Shown: positions 63,134 through 64,000 of the stretch, one piece after another
Layout: each line of letters opens with the position of its first letter
How positions within the stretch are numbered: the first letter of the stretch is position 1
From: an uncultured Alphaproteobacteria bacterium
GTDB taxonomy: Bacteria > Pseudomonadota > Alphaproteobacteria > HIMB59
Direction: 5' to 3'
Assembly: GCA_902527545.1 (NCBI GenBank)
Contig: CABZPR010000006.1
Location: 1 to 64,000 of the forward strand
DNA length: 64,000 nt
Made by a program: the position numbers and the translations under genes
Notes under the pieces: model-generated
Database searches by the model: none
What the model saw: the letters and a program-made list of their open reading frames with translations, nothing else
What the model was told of the DNA's origin: nothing

Positions 63134-64000
63134 TACGCTGAGACCTTTCTTATCCATTGATCTATTCCAACTGCAACTATAATTAGACAACCTAAAGCAA
63201 ATCTTTGCCACAACACATCAAGACCTGCTATGGACAGACCTGAACTAAATACTCCCACAATCAAAGCCCCAAATAAAGAACCAATTATAGTGCCCCTTCC
63301 ACCAAAAAGAGAAGTTCCACCTATAACAACAGCTGTAATGGAGTCTAAGTTACCTTCATAAAAAGATGTTGGAGAGACTGAACCAACTCTACCTATTGAA
63401 ACCCATGCTCCAATCGCAACAACAAGCCCAGCAACAGCATAAATTGAAACTAACATCCTGTCAGTTCTAATACCCGATAACTCAGCAGCCTCCTTATCAT
63501 CGCCAATTGCGTATACATGTCTCCCCCAAGCAGTTTTATTGAGTAAAAACCATAGAAAAACAAAAATACCAATCATGAGGAACGCACCGTAAGTGAATAC
63601 AAAACCTCCAAGATTAATTCTTTCACCCCAAAAGTGTAGAAGAGGAGCATTTACTTCAATATCAGAGCTTCTGATAGATTGAGATCCAGTAAAGAAAATT
63701 ACTAGTGCAAAAAATATATTCCAAGTTCCTAAAGTAACTATGAACGGGGGTAATCTTAAGCGGGTTACCAGTAACCCATTGAAAGCACCTGTAGCAATAC
63801 CAGAGATAAAACCTACTGCTATTGCTGGGAGGGTTGGAACTCCCATTTCAACAGAAAGCTTGCCCATGAACACTGATGCCAACACCATCATTGCCGCAAC
63901 ACTTAAATCAATTCCAGCAGTTAATATTATTAGAGTTTGAGCTGCTGCAAGAATACCGACAATTGTAACTTGTTGTACAATCAGAGATAAATTAAAAGCA
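63133..64000 (-). CDS. sugar ABC transporter permease (FrcC-like), truncated by the window
   Basis: The frame stays open from the stop at 63133 to base 64000, so the internal ATG at 63891 is not the start. It begins mid-protein with AFNLSLIVQQVTIVGILAA and continues TLIILTAGIDLS, the hallmark of BPD_transp_2 sugar permeases. Later blocks are AIAVGFISGI, the EAA-like YAIGDDKEAAELSGI and GGTSLFGGRGTIIG. About ten membrane spans are expected; at least eight are seen. It pairs with the FrcA-like ATPase; the binding protein gene is probably outside to the right. Confidence 0.93.
   Translation of the reverse strand, partial: AFNLSLIVQQVTIVGILAAAQTLIILTAGIDLSVAAMMVLASVFMGKLSVEMGVPTLPAIAVGFISGIATGAFNGLLVTRLRLPPFIVTLGTWNIFFALVIFFTGSQSIRSSDIEVNAPLLHFWGERINLGGFVFTYGAFLMIGIFVFLWFLLNKTAWGRHVYAIGDDKEAAELSGIRTDRMLVSIYAVAGLVVAIGAWVSIGRVGSVSPTSFYEGNLDSITAVVIGGTSLFGGRGTIIGSLFGALIVGVFSSGLSIAGLDVLWQRFALGCLIIVAVGIDQWIRKVSA

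Overview
The window is AT-rich (roughly 70% by eye), very densely coded and has no gene-free stretch longer than about 150 bases. It carries no rRNA, phage, insertion sequence or CRISPR array. Gene content points to a streamlined marine alphaproteobacterium. Indicators are the aroA-rpsA-ihfB-pyrF-trpFBA-accD-folC order, lptC-lptA-lptB behind a KdsD-type isomerase, an NDUFA9-like protein, pheST-lepA-tRNA-Ser, a heterotetrameric sarcosine oxidase and a FrcA/FrcC-type sugar ABC transporter. HIMB59/AEGEAN-169-like or SAR11-like lineages would fit; I cannot decide between them from the sequence alone.

Layout. 1-7.9 kb is accessory: a photolyase-like FAD domain and a small partner encoded as two genes in inverted domain order; a 5-oxoproline module (pxpB-pxpC divergent from pxpA-gamma-glutamylcyclotransferase); a histidine phosphatase; a HupE/DUF4198 membrane/periplasm pair; a GST and a DCC-family protein. 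8.0-19.9 kb is a long minus-strand housekeeping run: kdsD, lptC, lptA, lptB, aroA, rpsA, ihfB, pyrF, trpF, trpB, trpA, accD, folC. 19.9-27.6 kb holds an NDUFA9-like gene, uppP and glutamate synthase (gltD before gltB). 27.6-30.3 kb has an alpha/beta hydrolase and two glycosyltransferases. 30.4-37.0 kb is the translation block infC-rpmI-rplT-pheS-pheT-lepA-tRNA-Ser(GGA), followed by three more glycosyltransferases up to 39.6 kb.

40.2-53.0 kb is one tightly packed minus-strand run. In transcription order it encodes a ROK sugar kinase, a phosphofructokinase, a 2-oxoglutarate oxygenase, soxB-soxD-soxA-soxG, a dimethylglycine/sarcosine dehydrogenase-like protein, a divergent MetF and a DmdA/GcvT-like methyltransferase. 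It looks built to demethylate N-methylated (and possibly S-methylated) osmolytes and recover the methyl groups on folate. 53.0-64.0 kb is a sugar catabolism island: Gfo/Idh oxidoreductase, aldo/keto reductase, ribokinase, FucU/RbsD mutarotase, hydroxyacid dehydrogenase, D-lyxose-isomerase family protein, PfkB kinase, class I aldolase-like protein, xylulokinase, FrcK-like kinase, and FrcA/FrcC transporter. The permease runs off the right edge.

The most interesting non-gene signal is promoter architecture. At many genes with their own promoter a -10-like hexamer lies 5 or 6 bases from the start codon (ATG, GTG or TTG), which predicts leaderless mRNAs. In two divergent pairs (pxpB/pxpA and a pair of glycosyltransferases) the two -10 hexamers overlap on opposite strands, so one symmetric element may fire both ways. 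Convergent genes often share a palindromic TTAA or TTATAA as both stop codons.
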